Below are positions 62,717-64,000 of a stretch of DNA of 64,000 nucleotides, one piece after another. Made by a program: the position numbers and the translations under genes. Each line of letters starts with the position of its first letter. Positions within the stretch are counted from its first letter, which is position 1. The notes beneath the pieces were generated by a model. It was not told the DNA's origin and searched no databases. It saw only the letters and a list, made by a program, of their open reading frames with translations. This DNA comes from Butyrivibrio sp. AC2005 (lineage in GTDB: Bacteria; Bacillota; Clostridia; Lachnospirales; Lachnospiraceae). The stretch covers positions 1 through 64,000 of the forward strand of contig NZ_AUJI01000029.1 of the NCBI RefSeq assembly GCF_000424145.1, in the 5' to 3' direction.

Positions 62717-62729
62717 GCCGAAAAATTAA

Positions 62730-62774
62730 AAAATCTTCCTGTACACCAGAAGTTCCGGCGTATAGGAAGATTTT
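62730..62774. terminator. Bidirectional terminator
   Basis: AAAATCTTCCT (62730-62740) pairs perfectly with AGGAAGATTTT (62764-62774). It lies between lrgB and the convergent gene at 62798, with A- and T-rich flanks on both strands. Confidence 0.88.
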
Positions 62775-62797
62775 ATAATATATGTCAGAAAGCTATG

Positions 62798-63406
62798 TTA
62801 AAGATAATCTACTATAGCATTCTCAGTATATTTTTTATTAGGCTCTGCCATCTCTTTCTCCGTTTTTTTACCCAGAAGCAGATATCTGTAATTCTTGCAG
62901 TAGTCAAAAATATCCAATATCTCAGAATAGTAGATCACATCATCACTGCCATCGCATGATATGCGTATATTGCCATTGTTCATCACACCCGTAATTTCCG
63001 CACCAACAAATAATTGTCTGTCAGTCTTGATTATATAGCTCTGGCCAACCGTATACCATTTGTTCAGATCAATTGTAAACTGTTCCCTATATCTGACAGC
63101 GAGACACCCTCTGTGTTTACAATCTGCCGCCCTTCCAAAGGCAATGCGTCCAAACTCCATCTCTTTAGCACTGCACGAGAATATACCCTTTTTATTCTCA
63201 ACAAGAATGCTTCCATCATATTCCACATTAATAACTTTTGATCTCAGCATTCCATATTTTTCAGAAACATAGTGCACATGATCCCCGGCTTTGAACCATG
63301 TTATGCCATCAAAAGAAACCTCATAAACTTTCCTGATAGCAAAGAAATTTCTCTCCCCAAATGATCTTTTCTCATAAGAAAATGAGTCATCCCCATATAA
63401 ACCCAT
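62798..63406 (-). CDS. Hypothetical protein
   Basis: The 202-residue product starts at ATG with AAGGAGGG about 12 bp upstream. It is beta-rich, with SH3-like segments (WFKAGDHVHYVSEKYGMLRSK, then INVEYDGSILVENKKG) and again WYTVGQSYIIKTDRQLFVG. These may be two repeats of a small barrel. Upstream in another frame is a short hydrophobic open frame (63492 down, ILWVVLTWIDKEK), perhaps a separate small membrane peptide. No family is recognised. Confidence 0.55.
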   Translation of the reverse strand: MGLYGDDSFSYEKRSFGERNFFAIRKVYEVSFDGITWFKAGDHVHYVSEKYGMLRSKVINVEYDGSILVENKKGIFSCSAKEMEFGRIAFGRAADCKHRGCLAVRYREQFTIDLNKWYTVGQSYIIKTDRQLFVGAEITGVMNNGNIRISCDGSDDVIYYSEILDIFDYCKNYRYLLLGKKTEKEMAEPNKKYTENAIVDYL

Positions 63407-63682
63407 TTTCCGAAAGTTCCCTCCTTTTTCAATTTTTCCTTATCAATCCACGTTAATACAACCCACAGAATATATGATGTTGCGATTAACAAAGGATACT
63501 TTCAATATATGATGAATATATCATATATTTATAAGTCATGCTTGGACTAGGGCGTGAGCACTATATGAGCCAATTATTATCGACATTTCCCTAGGATTTC
63601 TCCGCATTTCCCCACATTCTGACTGTTTTTTCCCTAACTTTTCCCTTATCATTCTTATGACCTTTTCTTAAATTTTTGCAAC
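63407..63682. other. Intergenic with AT-rich promoter region
   Basis: Read on the minus strand, ATGACT (63534-63539) followed by TATAAATATATGATATATTC resembles the AT-spacer promoter family seen at 50737 and 54392. It would drive the gene at 62798. The stretch 63541-63682 holds no gene or structure I can support. Confidence 0.4.
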
Positions 63683-63708
63683 AAAAAAGGAGAGCACCAA
63701 CACTCTCC
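63683..63708 (-). terminator. Terminator of the last gene
   Basis: On the minus strand GGAGAG (63708-63703) pairs with CTCTCC (63694-63689), followed by six Ts. It lies just after the stop of the minus-strand gene at 63717. Confidence 0.8.
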
Positions 63709-63716
63709 ACATTTCA

Positions 63717-64000
63717 TTAAAGACAACTGATTTCGATAAGGTCTTCCCTGCCTTCTTTTTCCAGTATTCCCCGAAGCATATCCTGCCAGTTATCAGTCAG
63801 CATAAGGCATTTATGCCAAAAACAAATCCCGAAAAGCATTATAGCCTCTTCTTTCCTGTAAGAATACTGGTTCTGTCCGATATCAAGATCCTCAAATATA
63901 TCAGTATTAGTCGAATCCTCGTCGACAAAGTACAGATTTTTCAGAATATAATGATAGATATGTCCTACCGGCACCTTTGTTTCACCATCATTCTTCAGAA
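63717..64000 (-). CDS. Hypothetical protein, cut by window end
   Basis: The frame stops at 63717 and is still open at the right edge, where it reads LKNDGETKVPVGHIYHYIL. At least 94 residues are visible, with acidic parts (DEDSTNTDIFEDLDIGQNQY) and helices (AIMLFGICFWHKCLMLTDNW). The short form from an internal GTG has no clear ribosome site, so the gene most likely begins outside. No family is recognised. Confidence 0.6.
   Translation of the reverse strand, partial: LKNDGETKVPVGHIYHYILKNLYFVDEDSTNTDIFEDLDIGQNQYSYRKEEAIMLFGICFWHKCLMLTDNWQDMLRGILEKEGREDLIEISCL

Noticed and set aside
1..64000. CRISPR array, tRNA or rRNA genes
   Set aside because: No regularly spaced repeats, cloverleaf-like sequences or rRNA core words were found by reading; a tRNAscan or Rfam run would be decisive.

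Overview
The window reads as DNA of an anaerobic low-G+C Gram-positive bacterium of the Lachnospiraceae type (Butyrivibrio/Pseudobutyrivibrio-like). This is inferred from strong GGAGG ribosome sites, many lipoproteins and BspA-type leucine-rich repeat proteins, a DUF6465 protein, an HU protein, a FadH/BaiCD-like flavin enzyme and Firmicutes-style promoters. No rRNA, tRNA or CRISPR array was seen. The gene mix (TopB, RecG-like and RecD2-like helicases, AAA/VWA pair, type I restriction, many orphan genes) suggests a large plasmid, chromid or old integrated element, but no origin or partition genes are visible, so replicon type is open.

Bases 1-31 kb are accessory and AT-rich. Two near-identical genes for a Lys/Glu-rich protein (663-1514 and 14091-14942) lie in direct ~1 kb repeats about 13.4 kb apart. 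Between and after them are a TetR/flavin-oxidoreductase pair with matching 14-bp operators, many secreted or membrane-anchored proteins (two transglutaminase-domain proteins, a clostripain-LRR protein, an M23-Ig-LRR protein, zinc-ribbon membrane proteins), an ECF sigma/anti-sigma pair, and at least five decayed genes (a lipoprotein at 5402, a remnant near 12 kb, DUF2625 at 13330, an MFS fragment at 15124, an RsiV-like lipoprotein at 29714).

Bases 31-62.7 kb are a compact, mostly plus-strand block of information-processing genes: MoxR-like AAA ATPase, esterase, HExxH+VWA protein, two small orphan proteins, a RecG-like/RecD2-like helicase operon behind a promoter with two LexA-like boxes, a repeat-domain protein, a complete hsdM-hsdS-hsdR operon, GNAT, flavodoxin, DUF3237, lipoproteins, thioesterase, DUF6465, HU, topoisomerase III, a second AAA ATPase and lrgA-lrgB. 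The last 1.3 kb holds two minus-strand orphan genes, one cut by the window end.

The most unusual signal is regulatory. Four transcription units (31186, 34097, 54108, 58463) share a promoter with TTTACA/G, exactly 17 bp, then TATAHT, followed by a long leader with repeated TTGTAG words, one or two U-tailed hairpins and a conserved CAACC..TAAATC box before the ribosome site. In the two leaders serving the AAA and VWA genes, one segment can pair with either of two partners, as in an attenuator. A second promoter family with AT-rich spacers serves the envelope genes at 50799 and 54450 and perhaps 59133 and 63406. A 310-bp ORF-less structured element at 50382-50691 looks like an IS200/IS605-type end with a HEARO/omega-like RNA.
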